Origin: Stenocarpella maydis
Taxonomy: Eukaryota; Ascomycota; Sordariomycetes; Diaporthales; Diaporthaceae
Direction of reading: 5' to 3'
DNA length: 64,000 bases
Assembly: GCA_002270565.1 (NCBI GenBank)
Contig: NQMI01000048.1
Coordinates: forward strand, 190,684-254,683
Shown here: positions 49,529 through 59,839 of the stretch, in pieces
Layout of the letters: the number at the start of each line of letters is the position of its first letter
Numbering within the stretch: the first letter of the stretch is position 1
Notes under the pieces: model-generated
Told to the model about the DNA's origin: nothing
The model's database searches: none
Seen by the model: the letters and a program-made list of their open reading frames with translations, nothing else
Made by a program: the position numbers and the translations under genes

Positions 49529-52480
49529 CTACTGCCTCGCAAGCCCTTGCTTCGCCTGAAACAAAAAGGGACGTCAGTACCTGGCAACGTCGAAATCATA
49601 CTTTGCTGGGTCAGACATACCTTCATCTGCTCAATCCTCGCCTTCAGCTGACTCGTCACCTCGGCAGCCCTCTTCCAACTTTCAGCACCATTGCCGTTGC
49701 TTCCAGCGGCACCACCAGCCGAAGCAGATGAGTGCTCGCCCGAGTAGACGTCTCTCCTGTAGCCCCTAGCAGGAGATGCTCGCCCGCTGCTAGCCGAACT
49801 GGCCCCATTGCCGTTATTATATCTCCCGAGTTCGGGACTGAGGGCCCTGTGCCTTGCGTAGGACGTAGGACCATCAGCGCCATATCCATTCTCCTTCTCC
49901 TCGGACAGGTTGCTAGCATACGAAGTGCGGTTCCTAGACGCCGTGCTTGCTGCCCTATGCAAGCCGCCCCCGAAGCTGCCTTCTCTGTCCCGGAAACCAC
50001 CGCCCATCTCTTCTTGTAATGGGCTGGCCGTGCTGAGCGTGGGGCTTAACATGTCATCACGCTGCATGCCGAGCTGCTCAGACTTGCTAAGAGCTCGCTT
50101 CAGTCGGTCGAGTTCCCTTCGCAGACGCTCGTTCGTGCTCTCCGCGGCCTCAGCATCGCTCCGTGCACGTACGAGCTGCGTCTCCTTCGCCTTGATGCTG
50201 AGAACATCTCGAGTGTGGTCTTCAATGAGCTGAGCGTTTTGATTCTTCAATTCCTGAATTTCGGATATGAGCTTGGACCGCTCGTGGCGTGACTCATCAG
50301 CCTGCCGGAGGAGGCTCTCGTTGGCGGCCCTGAGCTCTTCCAGTTCTGCGCGCTCCATGGCAGTGAGGCCAGAGACGGCGGGAACAGGGTCGGCGGGGGG
50401 GGCCAGGGAGGCTGGTGCTGCGGCCGGTTTTGCCAAGGAGCGGCCAGCAAGACCACCGCGACCCATCCCGAGGCGTTGGCGGGGAGGGGATGCGACTGGT
50501 GCCGGCTCCTCGTCATAGTCGTCCTCGTCTGGGGGCAGAGGCGCTGCAGCTGCAGGTTTCCGTGGTGATGCCAGGCCACCTGGTCCTGCGAGTGCCCTCT
50601 TTTGTGGCGCTTTGAGGCCTCCAATCCCGGAGGGTTTCGGGACCCCGAGCTTGTTGCCGGTTGGTTTCGCCGCCGACGGTGCTGCCGCCGGGGGAGACTC
50701 GGCTCGCGGTGGGGCCGCTGCCGGTGCAGCTTTCTTTGCGCCTGCAGGAGCCTTCCTGACAACCTTCTTGGTAGCCACTGGTGGAGGCTTAGCAGCTGGC
50801 GGTGGCGCCTTCGGCTTCTCCTTCGCCTTTACTTCTGCTGTCTCGAAAAACTCTTTGATCTTGCTCTTCCGAATGTCGTCGAGACCCTCCATGTGAGGGT
50901 TCATCGCCCGCTCGCCAATAATCTTCATGATGGTACCCAGTATCTCGGCACCGCCATCACGAAGCGCGGGGCTGGACTCGGCCAGGAGCTTCTTTGCCGC
51001 CTCGACCATCTGGCCGATTTCTGGTTTGCTGGGCACTTCTCTTGTCGTCCGCAAGCATCGCACGAGAAACTTCATGGTGCCCTCCTTGACCTGGGGATTC
51101 TTGTTGACTAGGTATGCCACAATATCCTCGAAACACTCCGTCAGACCTGTTGCCAGGAAGACCTGGTCGAGTGCTGCGCCAAGGGCATCCTGGACGGTGG
51201 CTTTCTTCTCCTTGAGGCGGTCCATGATGGGCTGCATGACGACAGAGCGGTATTTCCCGTAGCTCTTGCGTAATCCTTTGGCCAGGAGCTCGATGCATTG
51301 CGCCGCCTGTGTGACAACAGCAATGTTGGCATCCTTCATACACTTGGCCAGTGACCTGTTGATTTCGCTGAAATCTCCGTCCTTGATCCTTGGTACGTTC
51401 ACAAGGGCATACAGCGCCTCGACTGCTTCTTTGCGGTCTTTCCATTTTGATGAGCCCAGCAACTCGTAGAAATTCCCAGGTATGCCCTTAAGGACGTCCT
51501 GGGGCTCTGCTAGGTCGAACGCGTCAATCTCCTCGGGCTCCTCGCCCTCGTCGTCGTCCCCACCGCCTTCGTCCCCTCCTCCGGCGGCCGGCGCTTGTTC
51601 TTTTGCCGCTTGTTGTGTCCGCAATAGGCGCTCCTGCTTCGGGACACCTTCGGCCTTGATTTTCTCGAACTGCGCCTCCAGGTCGGTCTGCTGGGTTGGT
51701 TTAAGGTCGCCCCAGAACATGGGCTTCATAGCCTCACGCAGCCACCTGTAGAATTCCACCGTCAGGCCGGTGGCTTCAGCTCGCACATTTTTGTCAGCAT
51801 GACCGAAGACCTTTGGCAAAACCTTGAGTACAGGCTTGGGGTCGGCGAGCTTGCAGCCGTAGCTGTGGAAGATGGCGGTCAGTGCATTCAAGCCGGCGGC
51901 AACGGTTTTTGGTTGCTTGGCGGAGAGGACAGGTAGGATATCTTCGATGACAGGGTTCGGTACGTCGACCTCGCAGAGGAGGAGCAGGGCCTCGATAGAT
52001 GACGCCTTTGTTGCCGCTCGCGTGGACGGGAGACCCTTTTCACAGATTGGAGTGACTGTGACGCCTCTTGATCTCGTGCCGTGTTCCTTGCCACCAAACT
52101 TCAGAAACGCGCAGTATGCTGACATGGCGTCTTGTTGGGCTGCCACGTTACTGTCGGCGACGGCGCCTTTCCATAGGGAAGGATCTCGCAGAAAGGGTTG
52201 GAAGGCAGCATCGTACTCGTCGGCGCTGACCTCGAACTGTTTGGTGGCTTCTTCGTATGCTGCTTTGCGGACTTTCCAGATCTGGAGTCAGGCAAGTTGT
52301 GGTTAGCACGCACTGTTGTCTTTTGGTACTGCCGGCCTGCGACAGGACAGGCCGCTCAGCTGGCATGGCCTCATTGTAACAATGTGGACGAAATTCAGCG
52401 GTACCATGGGGCCTCCGTACCTTGTGCACCCAGCGATCTGTAAGGGGCAAAGAGCTGTAGTCCTCCTCTCCCTCGGCCAT
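49529..52480 (-). CDS. STU2: XMAP215/Dis1/Stu2-family microtubule polymerase, 915 aa
   Basis: Three exons join in frame: 52480-52421 (20 codons), 52281-49621, and 49555-49529. Introns are 139 and 65 bp. The first exon ends DRWVHK and joins IWKVRKAAYEEA, the opening helix of TOG1. TOG1 covers about residues 8-240 and TOG2 about 280-510, each made of HEAT-like helices (FYELLGSSKWKDRKEAVEAL starts TOG2). A basic Pro/Ala/Lys-rich linker with GVPKPSGIGGLK follows, then a coiled coil (ELEELRAANESLLRQADE and KRALSKSEQ) and a Ser/Gly-rich tail. The last exon adds AKQGLARQ after IEQMK. Two TOG domains plus a dimerising coiled coil is the yeast and filamentous-fungal layout (Stu2/Alp14), as opposed to five TOGs in animals. 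It binds tubulin and speeds plus-end growth at spindle and cytoplasmic microtubules. Missing exon 1 or 3 would give wrong ends. Confidence 0.93.
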
Positions 52481-54110
52481 GATGGATGGCTCCGGAACGG
52501 CGGTGTTGTTCTCGGGATATGGACTAAAGGTTGTCGGTGGTGAGCCAGGGGTGGTCGGAAGGGAGGCTTCGGGGCCGCCGTGGTCTGAGAGGCGGCGGGT
52601 GGAAGCTCGAGCTATGCGACGTGTTAGCTTGGTGAAGGCCGAGCGAATCTTTCGGCGCATGATTCTGACGATGGGTCAAGGAAGGTATGGGGAAGGCATG
52701 GCAGTTCTTCGGTGTGAGGCCCAGCGTGGATGGGGTGCGGCTGGCCTGGGCCCAGTACCGGTGGGGTGTCGTACCAAGTGGTCGCAAACAGCAAACAGGG
52801 CCCTGGTGCTTGAAAGATCAGGCAGCAGGCTTTGACGCGTGTGGGCGGGCGCAGGTATGCGAGGGTGCTTTGTCGTTGTGTCTGAGGACTGTGGATGAAG
52901 CAATCGTGGGTGTTTGGCGGGTGTTGGGTGTGTCTTTCTCTGGCGTGGATTTGTTTTTGGTTGCGAGTGGTGCCTGTCGTCAAAAAGCTTGAACGGCCAC
53001 GGGCAGGTTCAATGGTGCGTGGCGTGGCGTTTCCCGTTTCCCTTGGCTGGTCTGGAATGCGAGAGTGACGACCGGGGTGCCACGCTAGCTGGCAAGGCAG
53101 GGCAAAGGCAAGGGGGGGGATGCAAAAGGATGCAGTGACTCGTGTGGTCGGCAGGTGCCACTCCCCGGGGGCTGCCAGGACAACAATCGATCCGCTGTAC
53201 AGGGTTCTGGCTTTTGCCTGCAGGGCAGCAGGGCGGCAGGGCAAAGCAGAACGGGGGAGGAAGTGGGCTGAGGTCTTGTGAGGTGGGCTCGTCGGGCAGC
53301 AGCAGCAGCCAGTAATGGGACGCGTTTATTCAGTTGACGGCCAGCAAGAGCTTGGGTGAATCGGGTCAAAACGGGGTACGAGCAGAGCACCCAGTATGTC
53401 TGCTCTGAGCAAAAATCTGAACAATGCAATCATTGGCCTTCCGAATGAGATACAGGATGGGATGTACTCTTACTTTATGAGGGGCACCTGTAAAGCAGGG
53501 AAGCAGGTAAATGTACAAGCCTTCAGGCAATGCATTCATGGATGTTGCATGTAGGAAGTCTAATGCTATTGACGTTTGGTGTCCTACCCCAGCCGCCTCG
53601 ATCCAACATGGCTGCCCAATGAGGGGCCCCTCCCATTGCTGGGGAAACGGTGACGTAGGTTGGTCATGTCAATAACGTGCAGCTCAACTGCTCACCAGCA
53701 AGGGTCATCAACCAACAAGACAGACACACCACGATACAGTACCTGTCCTTTAGACACTCTTGAGTACTGCCAACTGTCTGGGTAGGATGCAATTGAGTCC
53801 CACGATACGCGTTAGTGGCATCCCATCTTCTGTCGTTCCTGTTGGTGTCTGGATCGGAGGATGCGGCCATCAACAACGAAGGTTGTGAATAAGGAGAGCT
53901 TGAGGAGGTAGTCAAATGTCTTGAGAGGTCCGTGTTGGGTGTTGGGTGTTGGCTTCAGCGTAGCAAGAGGAACACTGCTGTTAAGGCTCATTGATATCCA
54001 CGAGAATTACATCTCAGGCAGATTCAAAGGGCTCTCCAAGAAGGTAACAAAACATGAGTTTTTTTTGGATTTTTTTAGTATTTTCTTTTTTTAAAAAAAA
54101 GAAGAAAAAG
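52481..54110. other. Intergenic, promoter of the Stu2-like gene
   Basis: Several long GC-rich open frames lie upstream of the Stu2 start, but they have no domain and no splice logic. Poly-T and poly-A runs stand at 54060-54100. No gene called. Confidence 0.5.
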
Positions 54111-54210
54111 TCAGTCTGCCAGAGTTGAACCCTGGTGTCCCCTCCAGCTTTTGCTGGACCACCCTGGACCAGAAAGCAGCCCGGGGACCTTAACCACTCC
54201 GCCCAGGTGG
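54111..54210 (-). tRNA. tRNA-Ser(GCT)-like sequence, probably a pseudogene or tRNA-derived element
   Basis: On the minus strand there is an A-box-like GGGCGGAGTGGTTAAGG, then a possible anticodon arm CCGGG-CTGCTTT-TCTGG-like pairing with GCT in the loop. A strong hairpin follows (TCCAGC-AAAA-GCTGGA) where a class II variable arm would sit. A good T arm comes next, CCAGG-GTTCAAC-TCTGG, with a B-box-like GGTTCAACTCT. A T-rich run downstream could end Pol III transcription. However, the putative acceptor stem pairs poorly, the variable region is about 33 bases (too long), and the loop lacks a purine after the anticodon. It is therefore more likely a decayed tRNA or a tRNA-derived short element. 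Confidence 0.35.
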
Positions 54211-54830
54211 CTTTGTTGTGATGGGATAAGATAACCTGGCTTAACGGAGGGAGGTGGGGTTTAGGAGGGTGTACGGTCATCTCATGAACTCTCAGAGAAC
54301 GGAGCACCAACGGCGCAAGGCAGACATCAGCCCCAAAGGAGGAGCCACCAGTATGCGCTCATATGTTGTGCCAGTGACTGGCTGTGTCATCTTGAACGGG
54401 AGAATCCTTACGATATTAGATGGCCCGGCCGAGTCAAAAGAATCAACGCCTACAATTTAGGACGAGAATGCGTCTTCAACCCCTTGCGACGCCGTCTTTG
54501 CTCCACAATTCATAAGTTGTCATCCGTGACCTGGAACGCATGGGCAGTACGTATGTATTATCCACACTTGATCGCATATAAGCTGCTAAGAAGGGCCACA
54601 AATAGGTACTAGCAATAGCTCTGTAGAACCACTAGGGTGTCCCCAGCCTGACAAGACATACATAACACCTCCTTCCCACATTCAACTTTCATATCGCGTC
54701 CTGGAGCGTGACAAGGACGGGATTGCACGAGAACACAACTCGCCAGGCAGTGTTTCCATGTGGTAACATGGTCATTTTTGTATGTGTTCAAACATACAAA
54801 TACATTCATTCATAGACTCTGGCAGACTAT
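54211..54830. other. Intergenic, no gene seen
   Basis: Upstream flank of the tRNA-like sequence and 3' flank of the gelsolin-repeat gene. Nothing else supported. Confidence 0.5.
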
Positions 54831-56018
54831 TCATGCCCCGAGAGCCCTCAGGAAGGCCTGGCTCTCATTGCCTTCGACAACCTTGGCGATGGGCGTGAGA
54901 TGCGCCTCGTCGTCGTCGCCCCCCTGCAGCTTCCGCACATAAGCTTGCGCGACCTTGAGCCACGCCGCCTTCTCCGCCTTGCTGGCCCCAGCGCCCTGCC
55001 AGACCCAGATCGTCCTCCCTGCGTCGTCCAGGATGAAGACGTCGTTTCCGTCTAGGTCTGACTTTGAGATAGACGAGCCCTCCTTGACCTGGCCGAAACC
55101 CAGCTGGCCCGACTCGTCGCTCAGCCTAAACAGCTTCTTCTGCCTGCGACCCTCGGCGGGCCTCGAGAAGGGCCGCGGGCGGTGGTACTCCTCCGCGGCG
55201 GGGGCCGCGTCCTTGTCCCCGCCGAGCATGTCGACGACTAGCCTGGACCGCGACTCGGTCTGCGAGAGCACCTCGACGTCGACGTGCTTGGCGATGGTCA
55301 TGTCGTGAACGATCTGCGCCGCCTTGGCCTTCTCCATCGGGCTGCAGTTCCTGCCTTGCCACACCCAAATCTTTTCGCCCTTGTCGAGCACAAACACGTC
55401 GTCCTCGTCGAGGCTCTCCCACGTGGGCGCCACCTCGTGCACCACCACCGAGTCGCGCTTGGCCCCGGGCACCTTAAACACGCGCAGCAGCGTCGTGACA
55501 TCCTGCGGCGCCTCCTCCTCGACGTGCGTGAACCCGGAGCGCACGCCGCCCGACCGGATCTGCAGCCGTGGGAACAGCTCCATGAAGGCGTCGCTAGGCG
55601 CCGACTGCACCTCGCGGTGCTGCGTCGCCTTGCCGTGCAGGAACTCGTCGAGCTCGACCGTCTTGTAGGCGGCGGTGCCGGCCTCGTCCTGCGACGTGTG
55701 TGCTCCCAGCCAGAAGAATATTTCATGGCCCAGGTGCTCGCTCTCGCCCTCGCCCACCTTGTACGTGTAGAGCACGATGAAGCTGTCGCCGTCGAGGAAC
55801 TGGCCGTACTTTTCCTTGGGCCAGGGGACAACCTCGAAGTTCTCGATGCGCCAGATGTAGAGCCCCGGGTTGATGCCTACATTACCGTCGTTCCATGCTG
55901 GTTCTGTGGTGGCGCTCTTATACTTAACCTGGTGGTCGATCTCGCTGCCGATGAGCTCGACATTGCTGTCCTTGATGTCGTACTCGTTTGGGTGGACGAG
56001 TCCTTCGTGCGGGGCCAT
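54831..56018 (-). CDS. Gelsolin-repeat protein with three domains (severin/fragmin type), 395 aa
   Basis: Single exon from MAPHEGLVHPNEYDI. Three gelsolin-like repeats: about 45-150 (GLYIWRIENFEVVPWPKEKY, FLDGDSFIVLYTY, HEIFFWLGAHTSQDEAGTAA), about 185-290 (DDVFVLDKGEKIWVWQGRNC) and about 300-395 (NDVFILDDAGRTIWVWQG). The D-G-D-S-F-I-V-L and D-V-F-I-L-D cores and the W-G/W-Q-G turns are diagnostic. Three repeats without a headpiece is the severin/fragmin/CapG layout. Such proteins cap or sever actin filaments under calcium control in the cytoplasm. A basic linker (RPAEGRRQKK) separates repeats 2 and 3. Third positions are very GC-rich, so long antisense frames lie opposite and are not genes. 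Confidence 0.92.
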   Translation of the reverse strand: MAPHEGLVHPNEYDIKDSNVELIGSEIDHQVKYKSATTEPAWNDGNVGINPGLYIWRIENFEVVPWPKEKYGQFLDGDSFIVLYTYKVGEGESEHLGHEIFFWLGAHTSQDEAGTAAYKTVELDEFLHGKATQHREVQSAPSDAFMELFPRLQIRSGGVRSGFTHVEEEAPQDVTTLLRVFKVPGAKRDSVVVHEVAPTWESLDEDDVFVLDKGEKIWVWQGRNCSPMEKAKAAQIVHDMTIAKHVDVEVLSQTESRSRLVVDMLGGDKDAAPAAEEYHRPRPFSRPAEGRRQKKLFRLSDESGQLGFGQVKEGSSISKSDLDGNDVFILDDAGRTIWVWQGAGASKAEKAAWLKVAQAYVRKLQGGDDDEAHLTPIAKVVEGNESQAFLRALGA

Positions 56019-57403
56019 TTTGGCTGGGTGTAGAAAGCTGATAGTTGTGTTGGGGTTTGGGAAAAAAGGAAGGCGTTGAGCGTGAGATGAGACGGGCGAG
56101 ACTTATGTCTTTGGAATAAGAGAAGAGGAAGCTATCTGTCTACCCAGGTTTCTAACTTCATGCACTGACACGAGCTGAGCTGATGTGGGTTGTTGAAACA
56201 GGCCTCCAGCTCCCCGGCCACGGAAGGACGTCATGTCTCAGGGGATCCAGGGTCCTCCTGTGGGGAATGTGGGGGCCACCGACGACCTTCCATCGCCCTA
56301 TTGGGCAGCCCACTGAGGCTCAGCGCACTGCACGTGGGTGGGTCTATTTCCAGAACATCTGGACGAAGCTCGTTGCACAGACCGCCTCCCTGTTCATCCA
56401 GATGGCCGTCAGCCCGAGGAGTCCGAGCGAGGGACTAACTTAGCCGAGTACCTATGTACATAGTATGGACTGTCATGGCTGGGGGTCATACTTACTGTCT
56501 GTCCCGGATGTCAGAGTACTGGACGAGGGTGTCATAAAGGAGAGCAGCACCTCAAAGGCACACAATACCTCTCTCATCTTGGACTTCGAGATGTTCACTG
56601 GCCTGAGGAATCAGAGTAAAAGTAACGAGCCACGTATTGATTGTACTGTGTCCTCCTGGGTGCGCTTGTCGCAAACTGTGAGCAATTGATAAGACGCATA
56701 CTAGTAACACTGAATGACACAGCACTACGGGTAGTCACTGAGGTCTACTAAAAGTTTCCAGTCTGGTCCCCTCACCATGATTGCACCAACAAGTGGCAAG
56801 ACACGAGGCATTGATGGTCAGCAACAGCCAACGCCGTACGTCCTGGACTCGACAATTGTGCTCTCCACTAGTCAATTCCGAGTTGGCACTATCAATAAAC
56901 TCGTTTCAATAGGCGTATTGCGGCACACTGATGCTGTCGTAATAAAAGAATATGTGCTTTGTCTTCGAACGTTAAAGACTTCCAGTATGGTGTTCTTTGT
57001 TGCCGAGTTCCAAGTTCCTACATACCCAAAGCCCCGATATATTGGAAACTGCTACATAAAAAATGAGCCAAAGAACCTGAGCATTAACACCATAACAACG
57101 GAAAGATATTTTGGCTCATTCTAGAAACTATTGCGTAATAACGCCTGGCAAGATGACCACAATTCAACAAGCCAGGAAGAAAGGCAGACAGCTGCATATA
57201 CAACTCAAAACAAGCCACAGTTAAAACATCAATACAATTCATTGTCAAAGGATAGAAAGAACGTAAACGCCTCGGGGAGGGAATAACAACCATATAAACT
57301 ATAATACGGATAACCATTGACTTGTAGAGTTTCACGTACTCGGTCACCAACCAACAGATTGCTGGAACCAACTATCAACTTCAGGATCTCCACAATACTC
57401 GGG
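56019..57403. other. Intergenic between divergent genes
   Basis: This carries the promoters of the gelsolin-repeat gene (minus) and the RING-variant gene (plus). A 115-codon plus-strand open frame at 56777-57124 has no domain, no signal peptide and low-complexity coding character, so it is not called. Confidence 0.45.
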
Positions 57404-58384
57404 ATGTCATCACTTCCCCTCGGCTTCAGGTACCGTGCCCGGAGGCTTGTGGAGGCCATCAACGCCCAGCCCGCCCATGTGCAGCAGCTCGCCTTAGAAT
57501 GTTTGATTTCAGCAAGTGGTACAAACCCTGCCGTCATCGACCGGGCTCTGAATGATCCGGAACTCTTCATCCGACGCATGACACGACGTGCCACGAACAG
57601 CCTCGACAACAATGCACCAAGGCGTCCTCGAAGCCGAGGGCACCCTTCTCACGTGCCGCGCCTCACGCAGCTGCTCGATGCCGAGCCACCAGAAGTCCGC
57701 CAGCTCGCCGTCGCCGTCCTAGTTCCAGCTGCAGGTGACCCAAACCCCTACTCTGAGATGCTTAATGCCCTTGAGAACCCGCAGGCTTTCATTGAGCAAA
57801 TGAGACCTTTTGCACAGGTCGAAGTCCAGCGGTCTGGGAGGCTGCCCAACGAACCTCCAGTCCGAAGGAGCCCGCCGCGCATGAGTGCGTCCCAGACGCC
57901 GAGTAGGTCTCAGCCGAGTGCGCCTGAGACTCCCGAGGGGCTCGACCCCGAGGTTTTCCAAGCCCTACCAGATGAAATACGAGCAGAGATCCTTGTTTTG
58001 ATGCCCCCAGGGCAACAGCCGGCGCAGAGGACCCCTGTAGATGCGGCCCATCCAGCCCGACCAGAACCGGGGTCCGCCTCGTCGAGCTCGCCGGATCCGC
58101 CTTCCGAGGAACGAGTCGACGAGATATCGTGGCCGCGTATCCACGAATGGCTACAGACTAGGACGGGCCCAAAGCCTCAAGTCCTGTGCGTGTGGTGTCA
58201 GGAGCAACTGGTGATCTCGGACGGTGATCTTCAACCCGAAAATGGAGAGCGAGAACCGGCTTTACAGCTTCCCTGCAGTCACATGATAGGGGCACTGTGC
58301 TTCCACAAGTCTCTCGAGCTGCAGAATGTAAGCGTTCATCGTTGCCCTTATTGTCGCGCAGACATTGGGACTCTGTTCGACTAG
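57404..58384 (+). CDS. Variant RING-type E3 ligase candidate with ubiquitin-binding motif, 326 aa
   Basis: Single exon. Residues about 14-60 and 86-134 are an internal repeat (QQLALECLISASG... ALNDPELFI against RQLAVAVLVPAAG... ALENPQAFI). Residues 180-200 (LDPEVFQALPDEIRAEIL) match the short UBM ubiquitin-binding motif known from HUWE1 and Rev1, with its central Leu-Pro. A disordered Pro/Ser stretch follows. The C-terminal zinc-binding region has Cys262-x2-Cys265, Cys291-x-His293, Cys299/His301 and Cys314-x2-Cys317. This follows the RING order, but the fifth ligand is not at the usual distance (H-x5-C-x-H), so one zinc site is unusual or filled by His301. Such a protein could be a ubiquitin ligase that recognises ubiquitin chains; substrate and location are unknown. 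The ATG at 57404 was taken because the frame upstream has no ATG. Confidence 0.75.
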   Translation: MSSLPLGFRYRARRLVEAINAQPAHVQQLALECLISASGTNPAVIDRALNDPELFIRRMTRRATNSLDNNAPRRPRSRGHPSHVPRLTQLLDAEPPEVRQLAVAVLVPAAGDPNPYSEMLNALENPQAFIEQMRPFAQVEVQRSGRLPNEPPVRRSPPRMSASQTPSRSQPSAPETPEGLDPEVFQALPDEIRAEILVLMPPGQQPAQRTPVDAAHPARPEPGSASSSSPDPPSEERVDEISWPRIHEWLQTRTGPKPQVLCVWCQEQLVISDGDLQPENGEREPALQLPCSHMIGALCFHKSLELQNVSVHRCPYCRADIGTLFD

Positions 58385-59839
58385 GCAAACCAGCATCAAT
58401 GATGTCCGAGCGAACACGAAATGAAATGCATTAGACAGGTAAGCGGTTTATCCGGACATGCTAAAAAAGATTGGTTCTACATAGGCGTTATAGGAGCAAT
58501 ATCATTATGTTGATACATTAGACATGCTTAATTTCGAAAGTGGTTGGATCAATCTCAAAGTTGCAATACATCATGAACGTCTTGACGTACCTGTTCACCG
58601 TATTGCATGCATGATAGCAAACAACGGGCAGACCCAGTCTGGATTAAGGGTCATCTAATGCGAGTTGGAATCTCATTCAGGATTATGGTTTTTGTAAACG
58701 TCGAATTTATCTGTTCCACCTGATGGTGATGCGTATCCGGTCGTCCCATAATTTACATGAGATATTCCCAACGCCCCGATACCTTCTCCAAGTGTGAGGG
58801 ACGCCCCTGCGGCGGCATCTGACGGGCCGTCAGATGCAAACAAAGTTTGGCCAACCAGCCCACGGACACCACAGTACGTCGCCTGGAGACAAGTGCTGGT
58901 GTCGAAGGAAGGCGAGGGTCTCGTGACCAACTGCAGTAGCTGATTGGCTGAGGGAACGGTTGGCGGATGAACGCAGCCCAATTTCTTACACCAAGCCGCT
59001 TTTTGGATAGCACCGGGCGGATGGACGAGTGCTTTGTATCACTGTGGCGAGATTGACATGTGTTCTCCGTCTTTTCCGAGCAAGGACTACCGGTGCTCTC
59101 CTGGGTCTCGAGTGGGCTTCAGGAGCTATCGATTCCCTAACAAATGCCCCTAATGTCACGGGATAAGTGAAGTGAGACCTGACTGACACTGATAGTGGTT
59201 GCAAACCGCTTTGCTGAGACCAAAGCGTCCGGTAGGATGGATGGCGGTCTACCTGGTTGGTGTCGGTAAGCATGCGCGAAGTATGGAGCAGGAGAGGCAT
59301 ATTAATGTCTTGAATATTCCTCCGCCCCCTCAGGAGTTGCCAAGGTCGATTCGTGTCTTGCGGGTGATCGACCAGGGCTAGGACGTTTCATCCTGGGATT
59401 AGGGTGTCGTCTAAATAGCAAAGCTGCCAATCACCTAGGCGTTCGTCCAAACAAATTAGCCGCGGCTGAGCCCGCCACCTCACGCCGTCGGGATCTTATA
59501 GATCTCGAACCGCATCGCCTGCAGGAGGTAGATGTAGATTAGAGATTAAGGGGATGTATATGGGTGACACAAAGCAGAACACGTCAAGGCGTTCGGCAAT
59601 TAGGAGAGACATGGCAAACAGGATCCACAAGGTAGTCAGTCGCTGGCGTCTACAGATGGATCATAGACAAATACGCACTCAGTTCCGGTCTTGATCTGCA
59701 CCGCTCTCTGGCAAAACAGCCATGAACGCTTCGATCCATTCCTTTTCGCAGCATCCAGGTAGACCTCAACATTCGTTTCTAACCACTCACTTCAGTCGAT
59801 CACTTTTTTTTTTATATACACCAGAACCGCTGGCCCGAT
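58385..59839. other. Intergenic; one doubtful short frame
   Basis: A minus-strand frame at 58673-58981 reads protein-like in part (QATYCGVRGLVGQTLFASD, then GIGALGISHVNYG), which could be a relic or a small unrecognised gene. No start or splice context supports it. The right end is the promoter of the GH12 gene, with a T-run and TATATA just before the start codon. Confidence 0.4.

Noticed and set aside
55284..56033. 249-codon plus-strand open frame opposite the gelsolin-repeat gene
   Set aside because: Antisense shadow; the minus-strand frame has three complete gelsolin repeats.
56777..57124. 115-codon plus-strand open frame
   Set aside because: No homology-like motifs, no signal peptide, and it lies in the AT-richer promoter region between two divergent genes.
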